NCBI GenBank assembly: GCA_937879875.1
Contig: CALFMN010000102.1
Location: 10,913 to 74,912, forward strand
DNA from: an uncultured Chloroflexota bacterium
GTDB taxonomy: Bacteria > Chloroflexota > Dehalococcoidia > CAUJGQ01
DNA: 64,000 nucleotides
Reading direction: 5' to 3'
The translations under genes were made by a program, and so were the position numbers. The number at the start of each line of letters is the position of its first letter. The stretch's first letter is position 1. Under the pieces are notes generated by a model that was not told the origin of the DNA, ran no database searches, and was given only the letters and a program-made list of their open reading frames with translations. This document shows, piece after piece, positions 44,948-53,669 of this stretch.

Positions 44948-45259
44948 TTAATCCCAATCGGAGGTGGAGGGCGAGCTGATGACGCTGGCCGCGGCGCCGA
45001 CCAGGGCCACCGCACCGAGCACAAGCAGCAGCACGGCCGCGCCACCGGAGAGCTTGTGGCCGAGCAGGAAGATCAGCGCGATCACGGCGCTGGCGCCACC
45101 GGCGAGCGCCAGGTTCGAGTGCGTCTGCACGACGGCCTGCCGGCGACGACGCTCATTGCCGCGCGGATAGTCGAGCTGGCCCCGCCGGTACTGGGCCACG
45201 CGCCAGCCGCCCCAGCCGAGCGCCGCGAGGCAGGCGATGTAGACGATGACGGCCAACAT
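44948..45259 (-). CDS. Small membrane protein, three helices
   Basis: A 103-residue protein with hydrophobic segments LAVIVYIACLAALGWGGW, LALAGGASAVIALIFLLG and AAVLLLVLGAVALVGAAASVI and a polar loop rich in Arg (NERRRRQAVVQTHS). The start ATG 45259 is placed six bases after GGAGGGATTC. No family is recognised. It is separate from its neighbours and sits before a phosphoesterase gene. Confidence 0.6.
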   Translation of the reverse strand: MLAVIVYIACLAALGWGGWRVAQYRRGQLDYPRGNERRRRQAVVQTHSNLALAGGASAVIALIFLLGHKLSGGAAVLLLVLGAVALVGAAASVISSPSTSDWD

Positions 45260-45400
45260 GGAATCCCTCCTCCGCGAGCCAACACCCTGCAATCATCGTA
45301 ATCCCGCGACCGGCGCCGCGGAAAGGGATCGCAGAATCGCGTGGCGAAGACGCGCACGATCGCAGGGCAATCGCCGGCCGGACGGCGATCTGCATGACGC

Positions 45401-46615
45401 CTAACCGCGCTCGCCAGCGGCGTCGAACAGCAGCGGCAGGTGCTTGACGCCGTGCATGATGAAGCCAGGCACCTGCTCAAGCTGAGCCGCATCGACGCGG
45501 CGCAGGTTCGGCAGGCGCCGGCCGATCTCTGCCAGCGCGATCGTCGCCTCCAGCCGCGCCAGCGGCGCGCCGAGGCAGAAGTGGATGCCCTGGCCGAAGC
45601 TCAGATGGCGGTTCGGCGTGCGGGTGATGTCGAAGCGATCCGGATCGGGAAACTCCTTCGCGTCGCGGTTGGCCGAGGCGAGCCAGACGATCACCGGCTG
45701 CCCCGCCTGCACCGTTTCGCCGCGCAGCTCGGTGGCCGCGGTTGCGATGCGCACGGTGGCCTGCACGGGCGGGCGGTAGCGCAGCACCTCCTCCACCGCC
45801 GTGGGAATCGTTGCCGGCTCGGCGCGCAGCCGGGCGAAGGCGTCCGGCTGCTCCAGCAACGTGCGTACGGCGTTGCCGATCAGGTTCGTCGTCGTCTCGT
45901 TGCCCGCGACGAGCAGGAGGATACAGAAGATCAGGATCTCGTCGCGCGAGAGCTTTTCGCCCTCGACCTCGGCGGCGATCAGGGCGCTGATCAGATCCTG
46001 CCGCGGCTCGCGCTGGCGCGCATCGACGACCGTACCGAAGTAGGCGCTCATCTCCTTGATCGTTTGGTCCGGCACATCGCGCGGGCTCGTGCCCCCCTCT
46101 TCACGTTCGATCGGTACGCCCGTGCCCAGGCTGGCCGCAACCACGTCCGACCAGCGCTTGAAGTCGGCGCGGTCCTCCGCCGGCACGCCGAGGATCTCGG
46201 CGATCACGATCACCGGCAGCGGATACGCAAGGTCGCTGATCAGATCGATGCTTCCGGCGGGCTCGACGGCGGCGAGCAGCTCGTCCGTGATCGCGCGGAT
46301 GCGCGGCACAAGCTGTTGCACCATGCGTGGCGTGAAGGCGCGGTTCACCAATTCGCGTAGCTGCGTGTGGCGCGGCGGGTCGAGATTGAGGATGCTGGTC
46401 GGCTGACGCTCTGCACGGGGCAGGTTGCGCTGAGAATCGCTGGAGAAGCGCTTCGGGTCGCGCAGAATCGTGCGGCAATCCTCATACAAGAAGGCGTTCC
46501 ACGCCTGCAGCTCCGGCCGGTAGCCGAAGGGCTGGAACTGCCGCGCCATGGCGTACAGCGGATACGGGTTGTCCAGATTCTCCGGCGACATCAAGGGGTT
46601 GGTGCCGGTCACCAT
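45401..46615 (-). CDS. Cytochrome P450 monooxygenase
   Basis: A 404-residue P450. Helix I has VAGNETTT at 236-243, with the acid-alcohol pair; ExxR is E276-V-L-R279; the heme-binding loop FGQGIHFCLGAPLARLE carries the cysteine ligand at 347. Length and composition fit bacterial CYP107/CYP109-like soluble enzymes that need separate ferredoxin partners. None is encoded here. ATG 46615 is chosen as the start of homology, with AGAAAGG upstream. A possible -10 (TATACT) is near 46670 on the minus strand. Substrate unknown. Confidence 0.93.
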   Translation of the reverse strand: MVTGTNPLMSPENLDNPYPLYAMARQFQPFGYRPELQAWNAFLYEDCRTILRDPKRFSSDSQRNLPRAERQPTSILNLDPPRHTQLRELVNRAFTPRMVQQLVPRIRAITDELLAAVEPAGSIDLISDLAYPLPVIVIAEILGVPAEDRADFKRWSDVVAASLGTGVPIEREEGGTSPRDVPDQTIKEMSAYFGTVVDARQREPRQDLISALIAAEVEGEKLSRDEILIFCILLLVAGNETTTNLIGNAVRTLLEQPDAFARLRAEPATIPTAVEEVLRYRPPVQATVRIATAATELRGETVQAGQPVIVWLASANRDAKEFPDPDRFDITRTPNRHLSFGQGIHFCLGAPLARLEATIALAEIGRRLPNLRRVDAAQLEQVPGFIMHGVKHLPLLFDAAGERG

Positions 46616-46748
46616 GACTGTGGCCTTTCTGAGCGCTGCGGCCGTGCAAACGCGCGGCCGCACACCCCCAGTATACCCTTTGTGGGAAGGGCAACTAACC
46701 GGGCGAACGGCGCCGGCCGCTTCGAGGCGGCGCGCCAGGAGGCGACGG

Positions 46749-48347
46749 CTACGACGCCGGTGCGATGCGCACCTGCGTCGCGCCGAAGGTCTGCACGCCG
46801 CTGGCGTCGGTGAACAGGGCAACGATCGTGTAGACTCCCGGCGCCCTGTAGGTGTGCATAGCGTACTGCGACGGCTGATCGTGCGTGACTTCGCCATCGC
46901 CCCAGTCGAACGACCAGGACGGGGCGCCGGGAACCAGCGGTTGCGCGCCTACCGAGGCGAAGGTCAGTGCCTGGCCGGCGCTGCCCACTAGCGGCGGATC
47001 GACCGCGTTCAGCATGTGCGTCGCGATGTCGAAGGCGGTGAGTGTGTCCGCCAGCATGGGCAGGGGCAAGCCGGGCGGCGGCGGCGGGATCTGGCCGTTG
47101 AGCACCGCCGGGCTGATGCTCAGCTCGTACACCATCACTTCCGCGGCATCCGGGTCGCCTACCTGCCATGCGCCAACGAGGTGTGGGCTGGCGAGGCCGA
47201 GGAAGAGGCCCCGTCCGGCGAACGTCTCACCCAGGGGCTTGAGCTCGCCGGTATACAGAAAGGTGGCGCTCGAAGCATCGCTGAGCCTGAAGTCCACGGC
47301 GAACTGCCCGCCGTAGTCCGGCCGCACCACGCCGCCGCCGCTCAGTGTGCCCCCCGCGGTGGCGAGGGCGACATCCACCGACTCGCCGCCCGGCGCAACA
47401 TCCGGGCCGTTCGGCGTGATCGTGAGCTGGCCCGCGCCGAAGCGGTCGCGGTAGTCGAGCGGCGGCAGCGTTTGCGGCGCCAGCGGCACGGACTCGATCT
47501 GGATATCGACCTGCGGCAGGCCGGTCAGGGCGCAGTTCAGGGCGTTCGGAGTGCCCGCCGGCTCGGCGCAGACGGTTTCAGGTGGCCACTGATCGACCGG
47601 CAACGCGAGCGCCTGCACCCGCGCCTTCAACGCGACCGCGGCAGCGGTTGAAGAAGTCAGCGTTGCGCCATCCCAGTTCACATCGAGCGGCCGGCCGGCG
47701 TTGTCTGCGACCGAAAGCGCCGGGGCAAGCCGATCCGGCGCACCATCGCCAGTGGGATCAACCCAGTGCACCGTTTCGCCCGGCGCCAGCGTCGCACTTT
47801 GACTCGTCGTGTCCTCCGGCGCGGTTGTAATCGCGACTTCGAGCGTGTGCGGTGTGTCCATCACGCCGAGCGCGGCGCGGCAGCGCACCACGTTGCCACG
47901 CGCGGTATCGGCGCCGCAAAAGCTGAGGCCGGGCGGACCGCCTGGCGGGAAACCCGACGGATAGGACGTTTGCAGTTGCACGAGCACGTCGTCGAAGGCG
48001 GTCACGGTGAAGTCGGGCGCGCCGAGCGAGAGGAAGACGCGGACAGGCGAATCGTTCCGCACGTGCATAGGAACTGGGCTGAAGCGTCCGGCGCCGAAGA
48101 TCGAGATGAACCGACCCGGAACCGGGGTTGGCGTTGGAGTCGGCGGCGGCTGCACAAACGTCACGTCTTCGCCCGGCGCCAGCGAGCGGCCGCCCGGGAT
48201 CGTGATCTGCGCCTCCGGCGTCAGCGACGGCTGCGGCTGACCGGCCGCGTGCGGCGGAGCGCTGCTGCCCGCCAGCGCCACGGCGATCAGAACGGCCGCC
48301 GCGACGGCGAGCAGACAGAGCAGAAACCGCGCGCCTCGGACCCTCAT
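46749..48347 (-). CDS. Secreted PKD-domain protein
   Basis: A 532-residue exported protein. The N-terminus (RGARFLLCLLAVAAAVLIAVALAG) is a signal peptide or anchor, followed by a Thr/Pro-rich spacer (PPPTPTPTPVPG). Several beta-rich segments of unknown type follow, and the C-terminal about 80 residues form a PKD domain: SWSFDWGDGEVTHDQPSQYAMHTYRAPGVYTIVALFTD. PKD domains bind surfaces or polysaccharides. ATG 48347 is preceded by GAGG. It may be a surface adhesin; no neighbour explains it. Confidence 0.7.
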   Translation of the reverse strand: MRVRGARFLLCLLAVAAAVLIAVALAGSSAPPHAAGQPQPSLTPEAQITIPGGRSLAPGEDVTFVQPPPTPTPTPVPGRFISIFGAGRFSPVPMHVRNDSPVRVFLSLGAPDFTVTAFDDVLVQLQTSYPSGFPPGGPPGLSFCGADTARGNVVRCRAALGVMDTPHTLEVAITTAPEDTTSQSATLAPGETVHWVDPTGDGAPDRLAPALSVADNAGRPLDVNWDGATLTSSTAAAVALKARVQALALPVDQWPPETVCAEPAGTPNALNCALTGLPQVDIQIESVPLAPQTLPPLDYRDRFGAGQLTITPNGPDVAPGGESVDVALATAGGTLSGGGVVRPDYGGQFAVDFRLSDASSATFLYTGELKPLGETFAGRGLFLGLASPHLVGAWQVGDPDAAEVMVYELSISPAVLNGQIPPPPPGLPLPMLADTLTAFDIATHMLNAVDPPLVGSAGQALTFASVGAQPLVPGAPSWSFDWGDGEVTHDQPSQYAMHTYRAPGVYTIVALFTDASGVQTFGATQVRIAPAS

Positions 48348-48616
48348 CGGAAACCTCAGACCATCTGAAGGACACAGCTCGCCGCCGCACTCCACAGAAC
48401 AGGACGTATCAGCGTCCAAAACGTTGCGCCATAGCCGCGCCTGCGGGCCGCTGGCGCATGGCAGCCGTCTCGCGGCAACACGCCGGTCAGGTGTTTGCCT
48501 CCTCGCTCCGTGCTCCCCGCAATCTGCCGTCTGCTCTGACCGCGCGGCCGTACAGTGTGCTGAAAATGTCTGTCTGCCCAGAACCGGGGGTGCTCGCAGA
48601 CGGTCGATGCAGGAAC
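48348..48616. other. Intergenic region upstream of the PKD gene
   Basis: The first part of the 326-bp gap between the PKD and DUF4349 genes, both on the minus strand. I see no coding homology, no clear promoter pair and no member of the repeat families found elsewhere in the window. Confidence 0.4.
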
Positions 48617-48657
48617 GGGAAAGCGCCTCATGCAGCCAGGCGATCAGGCGCTTCCCC
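48617..48657 (-). terminator. Hairpin downstream of the DUF4349 gene
   Basis: GGGAAAGCGCCT (48617-48628) pairs with AGGCGCTTCCCC (48646-48657) apart from one bulge, with a 17-base loop. It begins 17 bases beyond the DUF4349 stop. There is no T-run on the minus strand, so termination is plausible but not certain. Confidence 0.4.
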
Positions 48658-48673
48658 GCACCTTTTGATAGCT

Positions 48674-49660
48674 CTACGGCACGCGCCGGGCCGCCGGCCA
48701 GCGCCGGCGCGCGGCGAGCCCCGTCAGGCAGAGCAGCGCCACGATCGCCGCGAACGGCAAACCGATCACGCCGATCCAGATCAGCGCGCTTGCCGAACCT
48801 CTCCCGAGGTCGCCCAGCACACGCGCGGCGTCGCGAAACGTGTCGGCCGCGGACCAGCCCTTGTGCGCCACCGCTGCTGGCACCGCCGGCGCCTCCTGCG
48901 GGATCAGCTCAACGCTCAACGTGGCCAGGTCGCTCAGCTTGGTCAGATACTGCTGCCTCCCCTTCGCCTGCTCGATCTGCCCGTTGATGTCGGTCAGCTC
49001 GCGATAGACGGTGAGAATGTCGTTGGCGTTATTGGTCTTCTCGCGGATGGTAGCGAGCAGCGCGCGGAGTTGGTCCGATGTCGCCTGGAGGTTGGCCACC
49101 CGCGCATCCAGGTCGGCGTACTCCTCGGTAACGTCCTGGCTCGTGATGTTCTCACGCTGGACCTTGACGCCCAGGTTCTTGATCTGGGCCATCGCCTGGT
49201 CGAACGCGGACGCCGGCACGCGCAGCGTCACTGTTCCGCGCAGCTTCTCGCCCGATTGCGCCAGGTTGCTGCCCGAGATGTAGCCACCAAATCCGGTGGC
49301 GATGCTGGAGATACTCGTAAACGCGCCCTCCACATCCCCAACGACCAGGCCGAGGTCGGCATTGCGGATAATCTTGCGGCCCAGGTCGGCTGCCGCCCCG
49401 CCCGAAGCGTCGGGAATGCTTCCGCCTGCCGCAGCCGCTGTGGCTGGCGCTGCGCCGGACGAGGACGCGGCGGACGTGGCGGCCGCGGCGGGCGGTGCCG
49501 CATTTGACGAGCGAGTCGCGCTCGCCGCCGTAGCGGCAGCGTTCGCCGCCGTCTCCTTATGCGTCGTTCCCGTCCCGGCGGAGCTGCAGGCGACCACCAG
49601 CAGCACGGCAAGCGACCCTGCCGCCAACACGCTCACTCTTGCCGAAGAACCACCCTGCAT
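48674..49660 (-). CDS. DUF4349 family lipoprotein
   Basis: A 328-residue protein with a lipobox (LAVLLVVACSS), a Thr/Ala/Ser-rich linker of about 70 residues, and the DUF4349 core: IIRNADLGLVVGDVEGAF, GFGGYISGSNL, TVTLRVPASAFDQAMAQIKNLG, ENITSQDVTEEYADLDARVANLQ. A coiled coil follows (LQATSDQLRALLATIREKTNNANDILTVYRELTDINGQIEQAKGRQQYL) and a C-terminal membrane helix (IWIGVIGLPFAAIVALLCLTGLA). The family is envelope-associated and of unknown role. ATG 49660 is preceded by GGAGGAGGG. Confidence 0.85.
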   Translation of the reverse strand: MQGGSSARVSVLAAGSLAVLLVVACSSAGTGTTHKETAANAAATAASATRSSNAAPPAAAATSAASSSGAAPATAAAAGGSIPDASGGAAADLGRKIIRNADLGLVVGDVEGAFTSISSIATGFGGYISGSNLAQSGEKLRGTVTLRVPASAFDQAMAQIKNLGVKVQRENITSQDVTEEYADLDARVANLQATSDQLRALLATIREKTNNANDILTVYRELTDINGQIEQAKGRQQYLTKLSDLATLSVELIPQEAPAVPAAVAHKGWSAADTFRDAARVLGDLGRGSASALIWIGVIGLPFAAIVALLCLTGLAARRRWPAARRVP

Positions 49661-49952
49661 CGACCCTCCTCCGTTCGTACTCGCGGCCCGCACTGTACGG
49701 GCCGGCATGGCACAGAGGACGATGCAGCATGGAGATTTATTTCTGCTTTGAGCGGTACGGGCGGCGCCAGCCTCACGTCCCGCCAGCCGAAACTCTTGCC
49801 AGCGCACACCTACGCCAGTCACACGTCAACAGCCGCTGCGGAGGGCCAACTGCACGGATGTCTCCGCACGAGCTGCACAGGGCGCGCGAAGGCCGGTGCC
49901 GCGACGAGCGATCCGCATCGACACGCACGCTGGCTCAGTTCGGGCCGACGAG

Positions 49953-50456
49953 GTGAACGCCATCGACTGGATCGCAGCCGCAGGAGCGGTAACCACCGCG
50001 CTTGCTGCCCTGTTTACCGGCTGGCAGGCTCGCGAGGTGCGGAGAACGGTCGGCGAGCAGAAGGAAGACCGCCGTCTGCTCTATCGCCCGTTCATCGACG
50101 TGCACCGCGATCCGGCCACTGACGCACTGGTGATTGAGAACATCGGCCGTGGCGTCGCACTTCGCTGTGTCGTTTTCACGTGGCCACCACCGTTCGGCGA
50201 CAGTCAGGGTGTAAGCGAGATGGTGGCGCTGGGCGCAGGGGGAAGGCGAGTTCTCAATTCCTGGACGCTTCAGCCACGGGCGGACTACGTCTTCGAGGAT
50301 GTTGAACGAGGAACCGCTCGTCTGGACATCGCAATATGCGAAGATGAGCTCGGAACTCTATACCGATTCGCGCCAAGGGGAGCATACGACCACTGGGAGG
50401 GGGGTGCCGCACACCCTCCTGCATGGATCGGATACTATCAGGTGGTTCGCAGCTAG
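49953..50456 (+). CDS. Hypothetical protein with one membrane helix
   Basis: A 167-residue protein starting at GTG 49953 with IDWIAAAGAVTTALAALFTGW, a single membrane helix, followed by WQAREVRRTVGEQKEDRRLLYRPFIDVHRD. That arrangement (helix, EQ-rich coil, then RP-x-x-xV-x-x) recurs in many unnamed proteins. The rest reads as a beta-sandwich (LVIENIGRGVALRCVVF). It has no clear ribosome site. It lies downstream of a 290-bp gap. No function can be assigned. Confidence 0.5.
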   Translation: MNAIDWIAAAGAVTTALAALFTGWQAREVRRTVGEQKEDRRLLYRPFIDVHRDPATDALVIENIGRGVALRCVVFTWPPPFGDSQGVSEMVALGAGGRRVLNSWTLQPRADYVFEDVERGTARLDIAICEDELGTLYRFAPRGAYDHWEGGAAHPPAWIGYYQVVRS

Positions 50457-50472
50457 CGTCAGAGAGATTGCT

Positions 50473-50757
50473 ATGCCGGTTTATGATGGCAGCGCCGAAC
50501 TCATGGCTCTGAACGGAGAGCGCATAAGTAGAGTCCTCGCCCACCTGGAGAGCCAGCTCCCGTCTGGCCCAAAATTCGGATCGTGGCAGGGCAAACTGTC
50601 GCCGCCCGACGGCGGAGAATTCGACGGTCCCATCGATCTGGCGGAGGTAATCGTCCGTTTGCCCGGCGGGCGGACCGCGCGGGCAGTGCTCAGAGGCAAG
50701 ACAGCCGAGCCTCACCCCGCGCTGGAACTTGTCGGCTCCGGCCCACCGCCGTTCTGA
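50473..50757 (+). CDS. Hypothetical protein, 94 residues
   Basis: A small protein starting at ATG 50473 (MPVYDGSAELMALNGERISRVLAHLESQLPSG...). The end PGGRTARAVLRGKTAEPHPALELVGSGPPPF is strand-rich. It follows the previous gene by 16 bases, so the two may be one transcript. It is convergent with the LysR gene (6 bases apart). No family is recognised. Confidence 0.45.
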   Translation: MPVYDGSAELMALNGERISRVLAHLESQLPSGPKFGSWQGKLSPPDGGEFDGPIDLAEVIVRLPGGRTARAVLRGKTAEPHPALELVGSGPPPF

Positions 50758-50763
50758 GCCAGG

Positions 50764-51690
50764 CTAGACCGCGCGCCGGCTGCCTTGCGGCCGCGCCGCG
50801 TGGCCGTAGCGGGCGAGCAGCAGGCGGATGAAGTTGGCCGCGGCCGGCGGAGGCGGCGCGCCGCGGCGCGGCACTACCAGGCAGGTCGTGCGCGTGATGC
50901 GCGGCAGGCCGGCCACGTGCAGCTCTACCAGCGCACCGGACTCCAACTCCGCCGCCACGGCCTGGCGCGGCACCATGCCCACGCCGTAGCCCATCTGCGC
51001 CGCCGTACGCACAGCTTCGTGGCTGTCGAACTCCATCGTGATGCGGGGATAGACGCCGGCCTGTTCCAACTCGGCATCGACGTGCGTGCGGAAGCGCGAA
51101 GGCGCCTGGAAGAGGATCATATCGAGCTGCGAGAACTCCGCGAGCGTCACAGGTTCGGGCAGAGCGGCGGCGAACGCCGGCGCCGCGACTGCAATGATCG
51201 CGTCTTCGAACAGCGCCGTCGATTCCAGGCGAGGATGCGCCACCGGCGTGCTGGTGAGGCCCAAATCGGCGTTGCCTTCGAGCAGCCGGTCGAGCACGCC
51301 GTCGGCGCGGGCCGACCAGACGCGCAGCCGCACGTTGGGATAGGCGGCACGGAACTCGCCCAGCAGGCGCGGCAGCGTAAACAGGCCCACCGTCGTGACG
51401 CAGGCGATCGAGACCTCTCCCTGTTCCGGGTCGGAGAGCGAGGCGACATCGCTCTTCAGATGCTCGACCTGCGCGAGGATGTGATGTGCATGCTGGTAGA
51501 CGCTCTGGCCCATCGCGGTAAGATGTAAGCCGCGGCCGCCGCGTTCGACCAGCGTGGCGCCCAGCTCGCGCTCCAACGCCGCGATCTGGCGCGTCACCGC
51601 GGGTTGGCTGAGGTTCAGCAGCTCGCCGGCGCGGGTGAAGTTGCCCTCGTCCACCACGCGCACGAACGTCTCCAGATGTTGCAGGATCAT
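50764..51690 (-). CDS. LysR-type transcriptional regulator
   Basis: A 308-residue LTTR. The N-terminal winged helix reads LETFVRVVDEGNFTRAGELLNLSQPAVTRQIAALERELGATLVERGGRGLHLTAMG. The effector domain contains GEVSIACVTTVGLFTLPRLLGEFRAAYPNVRLRV and DLGLTSTPVAHPRL. It is divergent from korAB, and the usual LTTR arrangement predicts it regulates them and itself. The inverted repeat CAATG-ATG-CATTG lies between the two promoters. Its effector is unknown; a 2-oxoacid or acyl-CoA intermediate would be reasonable. Confidence 0.92.
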   Translation of the reverse strand: MILQHLETFVRVVDEGNFTRAGELLNLSQPAVTRQIAALERELGATLVERGGRGLHLTAMGQSVYQHAHHILAQVEHLKSDVASLSDPEQGEVSIACVTTVGLFTLPRLLGEFRAAYPNVRLRVWSARADGVLDRLLEGNADLGLTSTPVAHPRLESTALFEDAIIAVAAPAFAAALPEPVTLAEFSQLDMILFQAPSRFRTHVDAELEQAGVYPRITMEFDSHEAVRTAAQMGYGVGMVPRQAVAAELESGALVELHVAGLPRITRTTCLVVPRRGAPPPPAAANFIRLLLARYGHAARPQGSRRAV

Positions 51691-51738
51691 CTCGTTATGA
51701 CTCCAAATGGCTCGATACAATCATCGTCGCGCATACTC

Positions 51739-51747
51739 AGTATAGCA
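51739..51747 (-). promoter_or_regulatory. Extended -10 for the LysR gene
   Basis: On the minus strand TGCTATACT (TGn + TATACT) has five of six -10 bases and the extended -10 TG. The LysR start is 49 bases downstream. No clear -35 is present, as is usual for extended -10 promoters. Confidence 0.5.
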
Positions 51748-51758
51748 ATGATGCATTG
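51746..51758. promoter_or_regulatory. Inverted repeat CAATG-N3-CATTG, candidate LysR operator
   Basis: A perfect 5-bp dyad with a 3-base centre. It touches the extended -10 of the LysR promoter on one side and overlaps the -35 of the korA promoter on the other, the usual place for divergent autoregulation. Confidence 0.5.
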
Positions 51759-51785
51759 GACGTATGGATGTTTCAGGCATATTAT
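51756..51785 (+). promoter_or_regulatory. Candidate promoter of korAB
   Basis: TTGGAC (51756-51761) and TATTAT (51780-51785) are separated by 18 bases. The -10 is five of six to consensus; the -35 is weak, as expected for an activated promoter. korA starts about 100 bases downstream. Confidence 0.5.
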
Positions 51786-51887
51786 CCCCTTGGCAGGGTG
51801 AGCCCTGAAGGCGAGGGAAGAGCAGGTCGCATCCGGTCCGGCGCCGGGTGAGGATTGAAACCGCGGCGAAAACGTGAGGAGGAGTGC

Positions 51888-53669
51888 ATGCTCCAGGAGA
51901 TCGTCTGGAAGATCGGCGGTGAGCAAGGGCAGGGTCTGGACCCAACCAGCGACGTCTTTGCCACCGTCTGCAACCGCATGGGGTACTGGGTCTACGCCTA
52001 CAAGACTTTCTCCTCACGCATCAAGGGCGGGCATACGGACTTCACCGTGCGCGTCAGCCAGGAGCGCAAGCTCTCGCCCGCTCCGAAACTGAACATGCTC
52101 GTCGCCATCGACCAGGAGTCGATCGACCTGCTGGTCGAAGACCTGGCCGAGGATGGCATCCTGCTGGCCGACAGCGGCTTTAACCCGCAGGCGCCGGCCG
52201 GCGTCAAGCTGATCACGGCCGACCTGACGAAAATGGCGCGCGAACTGGGCAACCCGGTCTACCGCAACATGATCGCCGTCGGCTGCTCGGCTCAAGTCCT
52301 CGGCATTCCGCTGGAGCCGTTCCGCGAGTACGTGCAGGAGAAGTTCGGCCGCAAGGGCGAGGCCGTGGTCCAGGAGAACTGGCGGGCGCTCGATATGGGC
52401 GCGCAGATCGCGATCGAGCAGCTCGGCGAGCGGGTCTTCAGCCTCGGTGTGCCCGACGGCAAGAACGACCGGCTGATCGTCACCGGCAACGACGCGATGA
52501 CGCTCGGCGCCCTTGCCGCCGGCTGCCGCACCGTCTTCGCCTATCCGATTACGCCGGCTTCCGAAGTGCTCGAAGTTGCGGCCAAGCTCTTCCCGCGCTA
52601 CGGCGGCGTCGCCGTCCAGATGGAGGACGAGCTTTCGGCGCTCGGCGCCGTGATCGGCGCGGGCTTCGCCGGCGCGCGGGCGCTGACCTGCACCGCCGGC
52701 CCCGGCATCTCGCTGATGCAGGAGCTGATGGGTCTCGCCGGCATGACCGAAGTGCCCTGCGTGATCATCGACACGCAGCGCGGCGGCCCGAGCACCGGCA
52801 TGCCGACCAAGCACGAGCAGTCGGACCTCTTCGCGCTGATCCACGGCGGCCACGGCGAGGCGCCGCGCATCGTGCTGGCGCCGGGCACCGGCGAACAGGC
52901 CTTTTTCGACGCCGCGCTCGCCTTCAACCTGGCGGACAACTACCACTGCCCGGTGATCATCGCCTCAGACCTCGGCCTCGCGCTGTGGCAACAGACCGTC
53001 GATCCGTTCGACGTCTCGAAGGTCGTGATCGACCGCGGCCCGATCGTCGAGCAGTCCTATCTCGACTCGATCGGCGGCGACGGCTTCGAGCGCTACGCCG
53101 ACAGTGAGACGGGTGTCTCCGCCCGCTCCTTCCCCGGCATGAAGAACGGCCAGTATCTTGCCACCGGCGCCGAGCACGGCCGCACAGGGAAGGTCACCGA
53201 AAGCGCAGCCAACCGCGTGCGCATGATCGAGCGGCGCAAGCGCAAGCTGCGGAAGCTGGAGATCGGCGGCAAGCCGGTGCCCGGCGTCGAGGTCGAAGGG
53301 CCGCAGCGGCCGGATGTGCTCCTGATCTCCTACGGCTCGACGATCGGCGCGGTGCGCGAAGCGGCCGGCAACCTTGCCGGCGATGGCATCAGCGTCGGCG
53401 TCTGCCAGGTGCGGCTGCTCAACCCGCTGCCGGTGGAGGAACTGACGGCGCTGGTGAACAACGCTCGCAACGTGATCGTGATCGAGAACAACTCCGAGGG
53501 CCAGCTCGCCTATCTGATGCGGGCGAACCGCGTGCCCTACGGCAACGTCCAATCCATGCTGAAGTTTGACGGCACCCTCTTCCGCGGCGACGAAGTGACC
53601 GCGAAGGTGAAAGAGATGGTCGCCGTCCCGCAGGCCGCCGAGCGGCCGGCTGAAAAGGTGCGCGCGTAA
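51888..53669 (+). CDS. korA: 2-oxoacid:acceptor oxidoreductase, fused gamma-alpha subunit
   Basis: A 593-residue subunit. Residues 1-190 are the gamma domain (EIVWKIGGEQGQGLDPTSDVFATVC and FSSRIKGGHTDFTVRV). The alpha (pyrimidine-binding) part begins near 205 with NDAMTLGALAAGCRTVFAYPITPASEVLE and includes TCTAGPGISLMQELMGLAGMTEVPCVIIDTQRGGPSTGMPTKHEQSDL. With KorB it oxidises a 2-oxoacid (2-oxoglutarate or a related acid) with CoA and ferredoxin. The start ATG 51888 follows GAGGAGGAG. The symbol follows two-subunit KorAB usage; substrate is not proven. Confidence 0.9.
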   Translation: MLQEIVWKIGGEQGQGLDPTSDVFATVCNRMGYWVYAYKTFSSRIKGGHTDFTVRVSQERKLSPAPKLNMLVAIDQESIDLLVEDLAEDGILLADSGFNPQAPAGVKLITADLTKMARELGNPVYRNMIAVGCSAQVLGIPLEPFREYVQEKFGRKGEAVVQENWRALDMGAQIAIEQLGERVFSLGVPDGKNDRLIVTGNDAMTLGALAAGCRTVFAYPITPASEVLEVAAKLFPRYGGVAVQMEDELSALGAVIGAGFAGARALTCTAGPGISLMQELMGLAGMTEVPCVIIDTQRGGPSTGMPTKHEQSDLFALIHGGHGEAPRIVLAPGTGEQAFFDAALAFNLADNYHCPVIIASDLGLALWQQTVDPFDVSKVVIDRGPIVEQSYLDSIGGDGFERYADSETGVSARSFPGMKNGQYLATGAEHGRTGKVTESAANRVRMIERRKRKLRKLEIGGKPVPGVEVEGPQRPDVLLISYGSTIGAVREAAGNLAGDGISVGVCQVRLLNPLPVEELTALVNNARNVIVIENNSEGQLAYLMRANRVPYGNVQSMLKFDGTLFRGDEVTAKVKEMVAVPQAAERPAEKVRA

